From Rufibacter hautae (GTDB taxonomy: Bacteria > Bacteroidota > Bacteroidia > Cytophagales > Hymenobacteraceae): a stretch of DNA of 64,000 nt. Made by a program: the position numbers and the translations under genes. The notes under the pieces are model-generated. The model saw nothing but the letters and a program-made list of their open reading frames with translations, was not told the DNA's origin and searched no databases. The stretch covers positions 310,001 through 374,000 of the forward strand of contig NZ_VKKY01000001.1 in NCBI RefSeq assembly GCF_008271695.1, given 5' to 3'. Positions within the stretch are counted from its first letter, which is position 1. Each line of letters opens with the position of its first letter. Positions 42,850 through 51,494 of this stretch are shown here, piece by piece.

Positions 42850-43833
42850 TTAGCTGTCAATCCACTTGAACTTGTACTGCAGTTCTGGTACGCGCAGGCG
42901 GTCTGCCACGCGGCGCAAACGGTTAGGAAGGGCCATCAAATAATCACGGGCGCGCTCCCCAGCCTCGTTCAGGCCGGTCATGCTGGAGATTTTCCACTCT
43001 CTGATGAGGGTTTCCATGATCTCCACGTAGTCTGATGAGGTGTACACGCCAATGCGCTGGGCGGCATCGGTGAAGTGCCCGAAGGTCTGTCCCTGGTCAA
43101 TACCCAACTCGCGCAGGTAGTGGGCCGGCATCACAATCTTCTTGCGCATCATGTCCTCAAAAGCGATCATCATCTCTGACGGATCCACCTCGAAGATCTT
43201 TTTCACGAAGGTTTTGTAGGCCTTGGCGTGGCGTCCCTCATCGGCGGCGATGTAGTTACAGATTCTTGACAGCGTGGTCTCGCCGGCTTGCTTGGCCAGA
43301 GCGCCTACGCGGCGGTGCGATACGTTGGTGGCCGTTTCCTGGAACGAGGTGTACACGAAGCTGCGGTACGGATCATCATCGGTCTGGATGTCCATGCCGT
43401 CGGCGATGAGGTATTGGGTAGAGGCTTCCATCTGGCGCATGTCAATCCGGCCCGACAGGTACAGGTAGCGGTTGAGCAGGTCGCCGTGGCGGTTCTCCTC
43501 TGAGGTCCAGCCGCGGTTCCACTTCATCCAGGAACTGTTAGGGTTGGTGTTCACCTCCTTGATGCTCATGATCCAGCTCTCATAGGTAGGCAGCGCCTCC
43601 TCGGTGATGGTATCGCCAATAAGCACCGCCAGCAGGTCATAGGAAAGTCCCCGGGCACGCTCCTTAAGGTCCCGCACTTCGTCAAAGAAAGAATCAAAGC
43701 GGGCGTCCGGCAGAAAGTCCGCAGGTTGCCAGCTGTCTTCCACGGTTTTGAGGAACTCTGGCAAGGCGGTGTCCAGGAATTTCTCCACATATATCATCAC
43801 CTCTGAACGGGTGGCTAAGGCCTTTGAAATCAT
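42850..43833 (-). CDS. Acyl-ACP desaturase
   Basis: 327-residue soluble diiron enzyme related to stearoyl-ACP 9-desaturase, introducing a double bond into acyl chains bound to acyl carrier protein. The two iron-binding helix pairs show TSEENRHGDLLNRYLYL (ExxH) and YIAADEGRHAKAYKTF (ExxH), with SFQETATNVSHRRVG between. There is no membrane segment, which separates it from membrane desaturases. It would adjust membrane fluidity. The ATG at 43833 lies 23 bases after a -7 box; monocistronic. Confidence 0.93.
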   Translation of the reverse strand: MISKALATRSEVMIYVEKFLDTALPEFLKTVEDSWQPADFLPDARFDSFFDEVRDLKERARGLSYDLLAVLIGDTITEEALPTYESWIMSIKEVNTNPNSSWMKWNRGWTSEENRHGDLLNRYLYLSGRIDMRQMEASTQYLIADGMDIQTDDDPYRSFVYTSFQETATNVSHRRVGALAKQAGETTLSRICNYIAADEGRHAKAYKTFVKKIFEVDPSEMMIAFEDMMRKKIVMPAHYLRELGIDQGQTFGHFTDAAQRIGVYTSSDYVEIMETLIREWKISSMTGLNEAGERARDYLMALPNRLRRVADRLRVPELQYKFKWIDS

Positions 43834-43855
43834 ACACTAGTTAGATATGGAAGAA

Positions 43856-43863
43856 CAAATATA
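43856..43863 (-). promoter_or_regulatory. Promoter -7 box for desaturase (TATATTTG on minus strand)
   Basis: TANNTTTG on the minus strand, 22 bases before the ATG. Confidence 0.65.
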
Positions 43864-44000
43864 TTACTTTTTCAGAAACTGCGGGGCAACGGCTTTTAAT
43901 CTACAGCCAGTCAAGATCGCCTTTTAAAACTAATGCTTACGTAAAACCGGGTCTAGGGTGTCAGTATTTACCTCTTACTGGGAAAACAGCCCGTTTTTTT

Positions 44001-44008
44001 TATCTTTG
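44001..44008 (+). promoter_or_regulatory. Promoter -7 box (TATCTTTG) for the methyltransferase run
   Basis: Perfect TANNTTTG 19 bases before the ATG at 44028, so the predicted leader is about a dozen bases. Confidence 0.68.
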
Positions 44009-44027
44009 AATATACCAATCTGCCCCT

Positions 44028-44798
44028 ATGCCCTTGCCTTTGTTGAAGAAAGTGCTCCCCGCCCACGCGCGGCTCACGTTGAGAAAGCTCTACTGGCTTT
44101 CCAGGAGCTGGCTTTACGCGGGCCGCAAGGTGTACTGCCTGCTCTGCGAAGGCTCCTTCCGCACGTTTCTGCCCTTCGGGACCGAGCGCCGGCCACAGGC
44201 CCTTTGCCCCCGCTGCCATACCGTGGAGCGGCACCGCCTTTTGTGGCTGTTTTTGCAGGAAAAGGTGAAAATTACGGAAAAGCCGCTGGAGGTTTTGCAC
44301 ATGGCGCCGGAGCCCAGGATGCAGACGCGCTTGAAAGGCCTGCTGAACCTGCGCTACCGCAGCGCCGACCTTACCTCGCCGGTGGCCATGGACCACGTAG
44401 ACATTCAGGCCCTGCCCTACCCCGATGGCCTCTTTGACCTGATTCTCTGCTCCCACGTGTTGGCGCACGTGCCCGATGACGCGAAGGCCCTGCAGGAACT
44501 CCGCCGGGTGCTTAAACCCGATGGGCAACTGCTGCTCCAGGCCCGCCTGCACCCCCACGCCCAGACGCTGGAAAACCCCCAGGCCCTCACGCCTCAGCAG
44601 CGCCTGCAAGCCTACGGTCAAGCCGATAGGTTCCGGAACTTCGGCCAGGATTTCGGGCAGCGAGTAGCCGCGCAGGGGTTCTCCGTGGAGGCCATGGAGT
44701 ACGCGCTCTCCCGCACGCCTGAGGAACAGACCCGCCTGGGGCTGGGCAAGAAAGAAATCATCTTTGTCGCGACGCCGCTGGTCCATGAGGCTAAGTAA
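44028..44798 (+). CDS. SAM-dependent methyltransferase with N-terminal zinc ribbon
   Basis: 256-residue class I methyltransferase. The N-terminus has two Cys pairs, YCLLCEGSF and LCPRCHTVERHR (CxxC...CxxC), a probable zinc ribbon. The SAM domain follows with VLHMAPEPRM (motif I, degenerate), YRSADLTSP (motif II), PDGLFDLILCSHVLAHVPDD and LRRVLKPDGQLLLQ. Such proteins occur in polysaccharide regions, but the acceptor (sugar, lipid or protein) is unknown. Its end overlaps the next gene by 14 bases, indicating translational coupling with the DMFase-like protein. Confidence 0.83.
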   Translation: MPLPLLKKVLPAHARLTLRKLYWLSRSWLYAGRKVYCLLCEGSFRTFLPFGTERRPQALCPRCHTVERHRLLWLFLQEKVKITEKPLEVLHMAPEPRMQTRLKGLLNLRYRSADLTSPVAMDHVDIQALPYPDGLFDLILCSHVLAHVPDDAKALQELRRVLKPDGQLLLQARLHPHAQTLENPQALTPQQRLQAYGQADRFRNFGQDFGQRVAAQGFSVEAMEYALSRTPEEQTRLGLGKKEIIFVATPLVHEAK

Positions 44799-46221
44799 AA
44801 GGGTCAGCCAGATCTTACCGGTACTCGCGCCGCTCCTGCTCAAAACAGTGGGCCCTTTGAAGCACTTCGCCTGGCGCCTCCGGCCCAAACCGGCTTTGCC
44901 CGTTGCTGAACCCACCCCTGACATGATCCCGCAGCCGCTGGAAGGCTACACCGACAAGCTGTTCTATCTCCCCGGCGAGACTATGTCTTTCCACCTCAAG
45001 GCCCTTCACCAAGGAAACCAACTCCTGCTACAACGGTACGTCTCTGATGAAACATGGGAGGAAATTACCACCCATACTTTTGCTGCGATTCTTCAAAAAG
45101 AGGCATTAAACGAAGCCCAGGAAGGCTGCCATTGGACCATCGGCTGGGCCTTTGAACTACCTTCTACTGCTGCCCCGGGCTACTACCGCGCTTTGCTCAC
45201 CAACCTAGCCCTGGAAAGTACCTCCGAAATCCATTTTCTGGTGGGTTCGTCTTCGCCTTCTTCCAAAGTAGCGGTGCTGGTTCCCGTGACTACCTGGCTC
45301 GCGTACAATGCCTACGGCGGACAGTCGCTGTACCGGAACGCCTTGGGCGATGGCTATGCGCCCTTTGTTTCTGCCCTGCGGCCCAACACCGCCCTTTCCT
45401 ACGCCTGCACCCAACCGCTGCAGCACAACCTCCGGATAGAGGCCAACATTTTCCACTGGTTTTCCCGCCACTACGGCGCAGACCTTTACCCCGATTTCTA
45501 CCTGGAAGCTCACCCTGATCTTTTCCGAGATCACCAGATCCTGGTGCTGTCCTATCATGCCGAGTATTTCTCGGAGAAGATGTATGCCGGGCTGAGGGAT
45601 CTGGTTTTCGGGCAGAGGAAATCTTTGCTGGCACTAGGCGGAAACCAGGTGTACTGGCAGGCAAGATGGCACCAGAACTTCACGCAATTGGAGTGCCGGA
45701 AAGACGGCTCCTTTTTCAAAAACGAGCCCAAAAGAGGTACTCTCTGGCGGCACACTCCCCAACCCGAGGCGCAATTGCTGGGCGCCCAATTCTCTGAACC
45801 CGGCATGGGCACCTTCGCGCCGTACCAGGTTCTGCAGCCGGAGCACTGGTTATTCACCGGACTTCAGTTGAAGAAAGGAGATCTTTTCGGAGAGAAGGGC
45901 TTGGACAGCCTTCCCATCTGCGGTGACGAAACCGACAAAACCACCTGGAGCACCCCTGCCCATGCCGTGGTACTGGCCAAAGGCCTGAACAAAGCATCTG
46001 GGAAACAGCCTACCACGTACCAGGGAAAAGAGGGTACCTTGGACGGTACCGGCGGCGGCGAAATCACCTTCACCGAGTTCTCCGCAGAGCATGCCGTCCT
46101 GAACACCGGGTCCATCCACAGCGGCTCTGGTTTGGGCACAGACCAGGTTTTCACAGCCTTGGTTCAGAACTTTATGCAGCGGTATGCCCGTACTTCCAGC
46201 GATGGTACCAGCGCCGGATAA
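44785..46221 (+). CDS. N,N-dimethylformamidase beta-subunit-like protein
   Basis: About 478 residues. Its main part resembles the large-subunit C-terminal domain of N,N-dimethylformamidase: VPVTTWLAYNAYGGQSLYRN, YLEAHPDLFRDHQILVLSYHAEYFS, LLALGGNQVYWQARW and GSGLGTDQVFTALVQNFMQR. In Bacteroidota such domains sit in sugar and envelope clusters, so true formamidase activity is doubtful. An N-terminal hydrophobic stretch (ILPVLAPLLLKTVG) could be an anchor. The ATG at 44785 overlaps the methyltransferase gene; the frame is also open to a TTG at 44764. Its last 50 bases overlap the end of the convergent GT2 gene. Confidence 0.75.
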   Translation: MRLSKRVSQILPVLAPLLLKTVGPLKHFAWRLRPKPALPVAEPTPDMIPQPLEGYTDKLFYLPGETMSFHLKALHQGNQLLLQRYVSDETWEEITTHTFAAILQKEALNEAQEGCHWTIGWAFELPSTAAPGYYRALLTNLALESTSEIHFLVGSSSPSSKVAVLVPVTTWLAYNAYGGQSLYRNALGDGYAPFVSALRPNTALSYACTQPLQHNLRIEANIFHWFSRHYGADLYPDFYLEAHPDLFRDHQILVLSYHAEYFSEKMYAGLRDLVFGQRKSLLALGGNQVYWQARWHQNFTQLECRKDGSFFKNEPKRGTLWRHTPQPEAQLLGAQFSEPGMGTFAPYQVLQPEHWLFTGLQLKKGDLFGEKGLDSLPICGDETDKTTWSTPAHAVVLAKGLNKASGKQPTTYQGKEGTLDGTGGGEITFTEFSAEHAVLNTGSIHSGSGLGTDQVFTALVQNFMQRYARTSSDGTSAG

Positions 46222-47140
46222 ACTGCAGGGGGACTTTCTTCTGGGTAAGGACTTGCAGAAATCTATACGTCAGCGTCATGCCTTGTTCCTCTTCCAATAA
46301 CCGCAAAAGCTGGGTAGCCTCCGAGTAATTGGCCGTGAGATACGCATGCCGCGCCTCGTACCGTATCCTTGCCTGAAGCGCCTCTTTTTCCCGGGGAGTT
46401 CTAACCAATTTCTGCGCCTTCTGGATGACCTTCACCGTGGAGGCCAGTTGCTTGTCGCCTTTCTGGTACACCTGGCGGGACAGGGAGCGCGGATGCATCC
46501 GGCGCTGGCACAAAGGCCGGTCCAGAAAATGGTACTGCCAATATCTGGATGACCTTACCCAGAAATCAAAGTCTTCATAGGCCAGCGAGGGATCATATCC
46601 GTGCAACTCCTCCAGCACCTGCCGCCGCATCATCATGGTAGGCGGACAGATAAAATAGCGGCCCAGCACCTCGGAAAAGACCTCACCTTGGGCAGGCAAC
46701 GGAGTTAGGCTTCCCTCGGCGGAACGGGTGTAGAAAAAGCCCAGGGAGGCACCCTGTTCGTCAATGAGTTCGGCATCGGTGTAGACCACGCCGTAGGAGG
46801 CGGGCAACTGTTGAAACGCCGCCACCTGCCGGGCTACCCGCTCGGGATGCAGTACGTCATCGGTGGCAAAATCAATGATGAAATCGCCCTGGCTCAGTTG
46901 CAGCGCTTCGTTGAACGAGGCGCAATTGCCCAGATTCCGTTTGTGCTTGAGAAATCTGATCTGCGGATGCCGGCGCACGTACTTTTCAATAATTTCTACA
47001 CTGTTATCGGTACTAAGATCATCTACCACCAGCACTTCTAGGTGCGGGTACGTCTGGGCAAGAACAGAATCCAGCGCCTCGTGCAGGAACGCCGCGTGGT
47101 TGTAGCAAAGGCAGATAATGGAAACCAGGGGTGAGGTCAT
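46172..47140 (-). CDS. Family 2 glycosyltransferase
   Basis: 322-residue GT-A glycosyltransferase that adds a sugar to a growing glycan on the cytoplasmic face. The N-terminus SIICLCYNHAAFLHEALDSV and VLVVDDLSTDNSVEIIE give the nucleotide-sugar site; FIIDFATDDVLHPERVA has the acidic motif in the DxD position, and YEDFDFWVRSSRYW is the catalytic-base region. No membrane helix is seen. Its ATG overlaps the flippase stop by four bases (ATGA), so it is coupled to that gene. The sugar donor is unknown. Confidence 0.92.
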   Translation of the reverse strand: MTSPLVSIICLCYNHAAFLHEALDSVLAQTYPHLEVLVVDDLSTDNSVEIIEKYVRRHPQIRFLKHKRNLGNCASFNEALQLSQGDFIIDFATDDVLHPERVARQVAAFQQLPASYGVVYTDAELIDEQGASLGFFYTRSAEGSLTPLPAQGEVFSEVLGRYFICPPTMMMRRQVLEELHGYDPSLAYEDFDFWVRSSRYWQYHFLDRPLCQRRMHPRSLSRQVYQKGDKQLASTVKVIQKAQKLVRTPREKEALQARIRYEARHAYLTANYSEATQLLRLLEEEQGMTLTYRFLQVLTQKKVPLQFIRRWYHRWKYGHTAA

Positions 47141-48414
47141 GCTAAAGAAAAATAGGACCTAAACAGGTACAGGTGAAACGCCAGGTACAACCCATAGCGG
47201 AGGGCGTGCGCCATGGGTAAACCGTCTAACCCTAAAAGGGGCATGAGCCAGGCTACCAACCCAACGTACACCACCCCCGAGATGAGTTGCGTACAGATGT
47301 AGAGTTTCACCCGGGCTTGTACCGTAATGATGTACGAGAGCACCCAAGCCGTCATCTTCAGGAAATCACCCAAAAGTTGGTAGTCCATCAGGTCGCGGGC
47401 GGCCAGAAAATCCTCGTTGAACAGAAGCTGGATAAAGAAATCACGCTGCCACCAAAACACCAGCAGCCCTAACCCCACGGCTGGCACCAACAGGTAAAAA
47501 ACACTTTTCACGTACTCTTTCAAGGCTTCGGGCTGGGGCAGCAACGCCGCGATCCTGGGGTAATACACCATGCCCAGAACGGAGATATACACCATGGTAT
47601 AGCTATCAGAAATCTTCACCACCGACTGCCAGAGCCCCGTTTCCACCAACGAAAACTGCTCAATGGCCATCTCGCGCACCACAAAGTCCACCAGTTTGGC
47701 GCCCACCAAAGTAGACAAGGCCATGACCAGGAACTTGCCCAGGTCACGCAGCACCGATGGCTCCATTTTCACCTGCCAAGTCGGGACTAATCCTTTGTGG
47801 AACACCACAGCCATGCCTACCAAACCGGTTATAGATTGCCCTACCAGGAACAGCACCAGCGCCTGAGACAGCTTTACTTTCCCTACCGCACCCCACATAA
47901 CGCCAACGCTGATCACGCTGGTCAACAGGCTTAGCCACACATATGGCCGCAAAGCCTGCCGGGCCAGCAGCACCGATAACCAGAAAAGCTGCAGCAGAAG
48001 CAGTACAAATAGCCCCAAGAGAAGCCAAAGGTTTCCGAATCCGGTTTGGGTTAGGAGGTCATCGGCGAAGCGCTCCAGAAAGAAAGTGGGAAACAGGAAA
48101 ATAGCGCCCGCCGCGCCCAAAAAGGTGAGCACATTCAAGAATAATCCGGCCCAGAAATAGGCTCGGTAAGCCTGGCTTTTCACTTCATGCTGCGCCAGGT
48201 GGCGGATGAGGCCCACATTTACGCCGCTGTTGGGCAAGGTGGTCAGCAAGGCGATGAGGTTTTGGAAATGGGCCAGCAACGTGATGCCGTGCGGACCGTA
48301 GTACACGGCAAATAACTTATTGACCAGGAGCGAACTGCCTGCCCGGGCCACCGTGGAAAGCCCCGACCATACCGAATTACCCAAAAATTGCCGCAAGTGC
48401 TGCTTTCGCGCCAT
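47137..48414 (-). CDS. Wzx-type O-antigen/polysaccharide flippase
   Basis: 425-residue inner-membrane protein with about twelve to fourteen helices, for example LFLNVLTFLGAAGAIFLFPT, LLLGLFVLLLLQLFWLSVLL and VFYLLVPAVGLGLLVFW. The N-terminal part (QFLGNSVWSGLSTVARAGSS, LLVNKLFAVYYGPHGITLLA) is that of the polysaccharide-biosynthesis/MOP group, close to WzxE-type lipid-linked oligosaccharide translocases. It would flip undecaprenyl-linked glycan units across the membrane. Its stop overlaps the GT2 start. The FdtB-type aminotransferase lies 128 bases upstream across copy 24, so the cluster may be one or two transcripts. Confidence 0.9.
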   Translation of the reverse strand: MARKQHLRQFLGNSVWSGLSTVARAGSSLLVNKLFAVYYGPHGITLLAHFQNLIALLTTLPNSGVNVGLIRHLAQHEVKSQAYRAYFWAGLFLNVLTFLGAAGAIFLFPTFFLERFADDLLTQTGFGNLWLLLGLFVLLLLQLFWLSVLLARQALRPYVWLSLLTSVISVGVMWGAVGKVKLSQALVLFLVGQSITGLVGMAVVFHKGLVPTWQVKMEPSVLRDLGKFLVMALSTLVGAKLVDFVVREMAIEQFSLVETGLWQSVVKISDSYTMVYISVLGMVYYPRIAALLPQPEALKEYVKSVFYLLVPAVGLGLLVFWWQRDFFIQLLFNEDFLAARDLMDYQLLGDFLKMTAWVLSYIITVQARVKLYICTQLISGVVYVGLVAWLMPLLGLDGLPMAHALRYGLYLAFHLYLFRSYFSLA

Positions 48415-48481
48415 GGTGCAAACTACGAAGAAATTACCGCAATCTGCCTCAGGCCGATAATTGCCTCTGTTTGCCTAAGGT

Positions 48482-48520
48482 AGTTTCAAGGCAGATTTCT
48501 GGAAAACACCCCCGAAACAA
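48482..48520. repeat. Nested palindrome, copy 24
   Basis: AGTTTCAAGGC, core AGATTTCTGGAAAAC, right ACCCCCGAAACAAGG, between the co-directional flippase and aminotransferase genes. Confidence 0.68.
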
Positions 48521-48542
48521 GGCTATACTAAACCTCGTCCGT

Positions 48543-49652
48543 CTACCTGAAGAACTGCTGAATCTGCTCTACCACATACATCTGCTCCGGCTCGGTCATC
48601 CCTGGGAAAAGCGGCAAACTAAGGCTGTTGGCAGCCAGTTCCTCGGTGAGCGGGAAGTCTCCCGGGCGGTATCCCAGCTGTTCGTAGGCAGCTTGCAGAT
48701 GCGGCGGCACGGGATAGTGGATCAGCGTCTGGATGCCTTTTTCCCGTAGAAACTGCTGCAGGGCATTGCGCTGGTGCGTACGAATCACGTACAGGTGGTA
48801 AATATGGTCGGTGTCTGGGGACGAGGTGACTGGTAACAGAATATCCCCTACCTCACTTAAGGATCGGTGGTAAATGGCCGCCAGCCTTTTCCGCTCCGCA
48901 TTCAACGTATTCAAAGCCGCTAACTTCACCGACAACACAGCCGCTTGCAGAGAATCCAACCTTGAGTTGATGCCCGCCTGGGCGTATTCATAACGTTTCG
49001 ATTGACCGTAATTATGGTATTGCCGCACCCAACTGGCCAGGTCAATATCATGGGTGACCACCGCTCCCCCATCGCCTACGGCACCCAGATTCTTGGTAGG
49101 GTAGAAACTGGTCGCGTTAATTTTCCCGAAGGTACCTACCGGTTTTCCCTTATAGAGCGCGCCCTGCGCCTGCGCGAAATCCTCCACCAAATACAGGCCA
49201 TGTTTTTGGCAGAGGCTCAGCAGGCCCTCCAATTCGCAACTCTGGCCATAGAGATGGATAGGCAGGATGGCTTTGGTATGGGCGGTGAGCACGGGTAAAA
49301 CGGAAGCCGCCGTAAGGTTATAGCTTTGGCCGTCTGGCTCAGCGAATACGGGTTTGGCGCCAACCTGCTGCACCGCGTTGATGGTGGCAATATAGCCATT
49401 GGCGGGTACCACCACCTCGTGGCCCGGTCCAATCCCCAAGGCGCGCAAACAAAGCACCAGCGCATCGTATCCATTGCCCACCCCAACCACTTCTCCCCCG
49501 CCTAGAAACCGGCTAAACTCCTGTTCAAACGAAGTCACCGAAGGACCTAAAATGAGTTGGTTCTTCCGAAGTTCGGTGACCAGCGCATTTTCCACTTGCT
49601 GCTGCAGACCTGCTGGGAAATCACGGAAGGTAAAGAAGGGTACTTTAATCAC
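48543..49652 (-). CDS. Sugar aminotransferase, DegT/DnrJ/EryC1 family (FdtB/QdtB-like)
   Basis: PLP enzyme of about 369 residues that aminates keto-sugar nucleotides. VGVGNGYDALVLCLRALGIG and VVVPANGYIATINAVQQVGA form the cofactor cradle, LVEDFAQAQGALYKG contacts the pyridine ring, and ATSFYPTKNLGAVGDGGAVV carries the Schiff-base Lys; YNYGQSKRYEYAQAGINSRL is the family loop. With the ketoisomerase gene at 50705 it fits the FdtB or QdtB step giving a dTDP-3-amino-3,6-dideoxyhexose. The frame continues to an ATG at 49730, but the extra 26 residues do not look like a domain and would overlap the next gene; the GTG at 49652 (VIKVPFFTFRDF) is preferred. Confidence 0.87.
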   Translation of the reverse strand: MIKVPFFTFRDFPAGLQQQVENALVTELRKNQLILGPSVTSFEQEFSRFLGGGEVVGVGNGYDALVLCLRALGIGPGHEVVVPANGYIATINAVQQVGAKPVFAEPDGQSYNLTAASVLPVLTAHTKAILPIHLYGQSCELEGLLSLCQKHGLYLVEDFAQAQGALYKGKPVGTFGKINATSFYPTKNLGAVGDGGAVVTHDIDLASWVRQYHNYGQSKRYEYAQAGINSRLDSLQAAVLSVKLAALNTLNAERKRLAAIYHRSLSEVGDILLPVTSSPDTDHIYHLYVIRTHQRNALQQFLREKGIQTLIHYPVPPHLQAAYEQLGYRPGDFPLTEELAANSLSLPLFPGMTEPEQMYVVEQIQQFFR

Positions 49653-49707
49653 AAATAGTTTTCTAGTTCCTAAAAAGTTTTCAGCAATGTTATAATCACA
49701 GAAAGAA

Positions 49708-50670
49708 CTACAGTTCCTTCTTAAAATCAAAGTTCAGACTCTCTTTGCCGCCAATACTTTTCTTAAACCGCATTAGGTCTACGTTTGGACTATCACCAAG
49801 CATTGAAGTACCTAAATCAACTAACCTAAATTTGTTCTGCCGGGCAAAATCATAAATCCCTTCAGTTAGCATAATAGCCGGACTATAATCATTATATTCC
49901 TTTAAACTTGCCGGATAAAAATTGTACAACACTTCTGAGTTCACCCTCACAGCAATTGAAATGGAGATAAGATTATCTCCATCTTTTACAGAAAATATGG
50001 AGTAGCGCTCTGGCATTTGTTCCACCTGCTTTTCAAGAGTCTTCAGGGAAAGCGATATTGAATGTTGCTTTTCCTGCCTGCATTGAACTAAAAAGGAATA
50101 AGCCTGAGGCAGAAATTGAAGCGGCTCCTGTTTAAAGCCAAATTCTTGGCGGTGACACTTTTGCAGGCGCCTGTTTGCCGAAGGAGAGATAATGTTATTG
50201 AAATTACTATTTGAAACAGGCAGGTAATGGTTTATTTTAGATGTAGTTACAGAGTAGCCTATACGCAATAAAGAATTAATGGAGACTGCCGCGGACTCGG
50301 GATCATAGATTAAGGGAGGGAATGCCAGTTTTATAGCATCCACTTTTGCCAACCGCAAATCTGATTCTACTTGCAATAAAAAGTCAAACAACAAATCAGA
50401 ATCTGCTTTGACTTGGTGTTGAATTCCTCCAAAAGGGGCTCTACAAGGATTCGTAACTTCTTTATTGTCCATGAATAACGGTAAGTGAATTACGGTCTGC
50501 TTGGACTTCTCATTCCAAAGAGAATAGGATCCATAAAAGGCACATGGCTGTAAGCTTAAGAATTCATGTTTGAGGTAATGATACGTATCAAAAGCTGGAT
50601 TATCAACTTGATATGAGATATCTTTCAGTAAAGAATATCGCTTGCCCCAGTTAGTTAACACCTTTTTCAC
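49708..50670 (-). CDS. FemAB/GNAT-like acyltransferase
   Basis: 320-residue cytoplasmic protein with AT-rich composition. The layout resembles FemAB-type GNAT proteins: an N-terminal aromatic part (PCAFYGSYSLWNEKSKQTVI, FMDNKEVTNPCRAPFGGIQH), a central IKLAFPPLIYDPESAA, then the C-terminal acetyltransferase-like half with FSVKDGDNLISISIAVRVNS, YNFYPASLKEYNDYSPAIML and FRLVDLGTSMLG. It lies between the FdtB-type aminotransferase and the FdtA-type isomerase on the same strand, so acylation of the amino sugar is a reasonable guess; aminoacyl transfer is an alternative. The specific donor is unknown. Confidence 0.7.
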   Translation of the reverse strand: MKKVLTNWGKRYSLLKDISYQVDNPAFDTYHYLKHEFLSLQPCAFYGSYSLWNEKSKQTVIHLPLFMDNKEVTNPCRAPFGGIQHQVKADSDLLFDFLLQVESDLRLAKVDAIKLAFPPLIYDPESAAVSINSLLRIGYSVTTSKINHYLPVSNSNFNNIISPSANRRLQKCHRQEFGFKQEPLQFLPQAYSFLVQCRQEKQHSISLSLKTLEKQVEQMPERYSIFSVKDGDNLISISIAVRVNSEVLYNFYPASLKEYNDYSPAIMLTEGIYDFARQNKFRLVDLGTSMLGDSPNVDLMRFKKSIGGKESLNFDFKKEL

Positions 50671-50704
50671 TTTTGTTCTGATGGGTTTTCAAATAAACCA
50701 ACAA

Positions 50705-51103
50705 TCAATTGAAGGCTCTGAACTCATTGTAATCCCTTATATAATCTGCTTCATCATAATCAGTGGATGCAAGACATAGCAACACTGCCCCTTGGTCAAG
50801 GTAAATTCTTGACCAATGCATTATTGGCACAAACAATCCGATCTTAGGGTTATCAAGGTTGAATACTTCCACTTGCCCAGCTAAATTTTCCACTTCAATA
50901 GTGGCTGAGGCTTGTAGAATAACTAACACCATCTCTGTTTGATAATGGGCATGCTGCCCTCGGGTGATATTGGGAGGGGTTCCATGGACCCAAAAAACCC
51001 TTTTTAATTCAAATGGAAGCCATTGTTCTTTTTGGGTAGTGACTAAAAAACCAGAACTTTCGTTTCCAATACTATCAAAATCAAACAAATAAGGAACTTT
51101 CAC
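50705..51103 (-). CDS. Sugar 3,4-ketoisomerase, FdtA/QdtA/WxcM-type
   Basis: 132-residue cupin-type beta barrel. FWVHGTPPNITRGQHAHYQT carries the family His residues, followed by EMVLVILQASATIEVEN, FVPIMHWSRIYLDQGAVLLC and ASTDYDEADYIRDYNEF. These are the hallmarks of dTDP-4-keto-6-deoxyglucose 3,4-isomerases, which set up the 3-keto sugar used by FdtB/QdtB aminotransferases. Whether the product has galacto (FdtA) or gluco (QdtA) configuration cannot be told from sequence by eye. The first gene of the minus-strand cluster; AT-rich. Confidence 0.87.
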   Translation of the reverse strand: MKVPYLFDFDSIGNESSGFLVTTQKEQWLPFELKRVFWVHGTPPNITRGQHAHYQTEMVLVILQASATIEVENLAGQVEVFNLDNPKIGLFVPIMHWSRIYLDQGAVLLCLASTDYDEADYIRDYNEFRAFN

Positions 51104-51494
51104 CTAAAGTCTACTATTTTTTCTCGCAATATATCAAATTAAACACAGACCCTTCATAATCGTTAACTACCAGTTGCAAATTCATACTAGCTGTAAACAC
51201 AGCCATAATGCTACTGCTACTTGATATTTGCTTCTGATATAGTTGGTTCAAGGAACTACTGTCATTCCAAAGTTAACACCAGTGGCCAAATTATCACAAT
51301 GTTGCTACAAACAATTTTGCTACAAAATGACAGATTATTGGTTTGAAATACTATGAGGTACTATTGGTAGACAATCCATTTGTTAGTTAATTTTGTTTTT
51401 TGATTAACCAGATTCAAGAAAGTTCCTTAACAAGCCAATGCCTAAAGGCATATATTCAATCTACTGTCAGCATTTTTACATCTGGTAAACCATT
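51104..51494. other. AT-rich 391-base divergent gap
   Basis: No gene, nested palindrome, heptamer array or clear TANNTTTG box was seen. It separates the minus-strand sugar genes from the plus-strand acyltransferase and must hold both promoters if they are active. The composition matches the AT-rich flanking genes. Confidence 0.55.
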
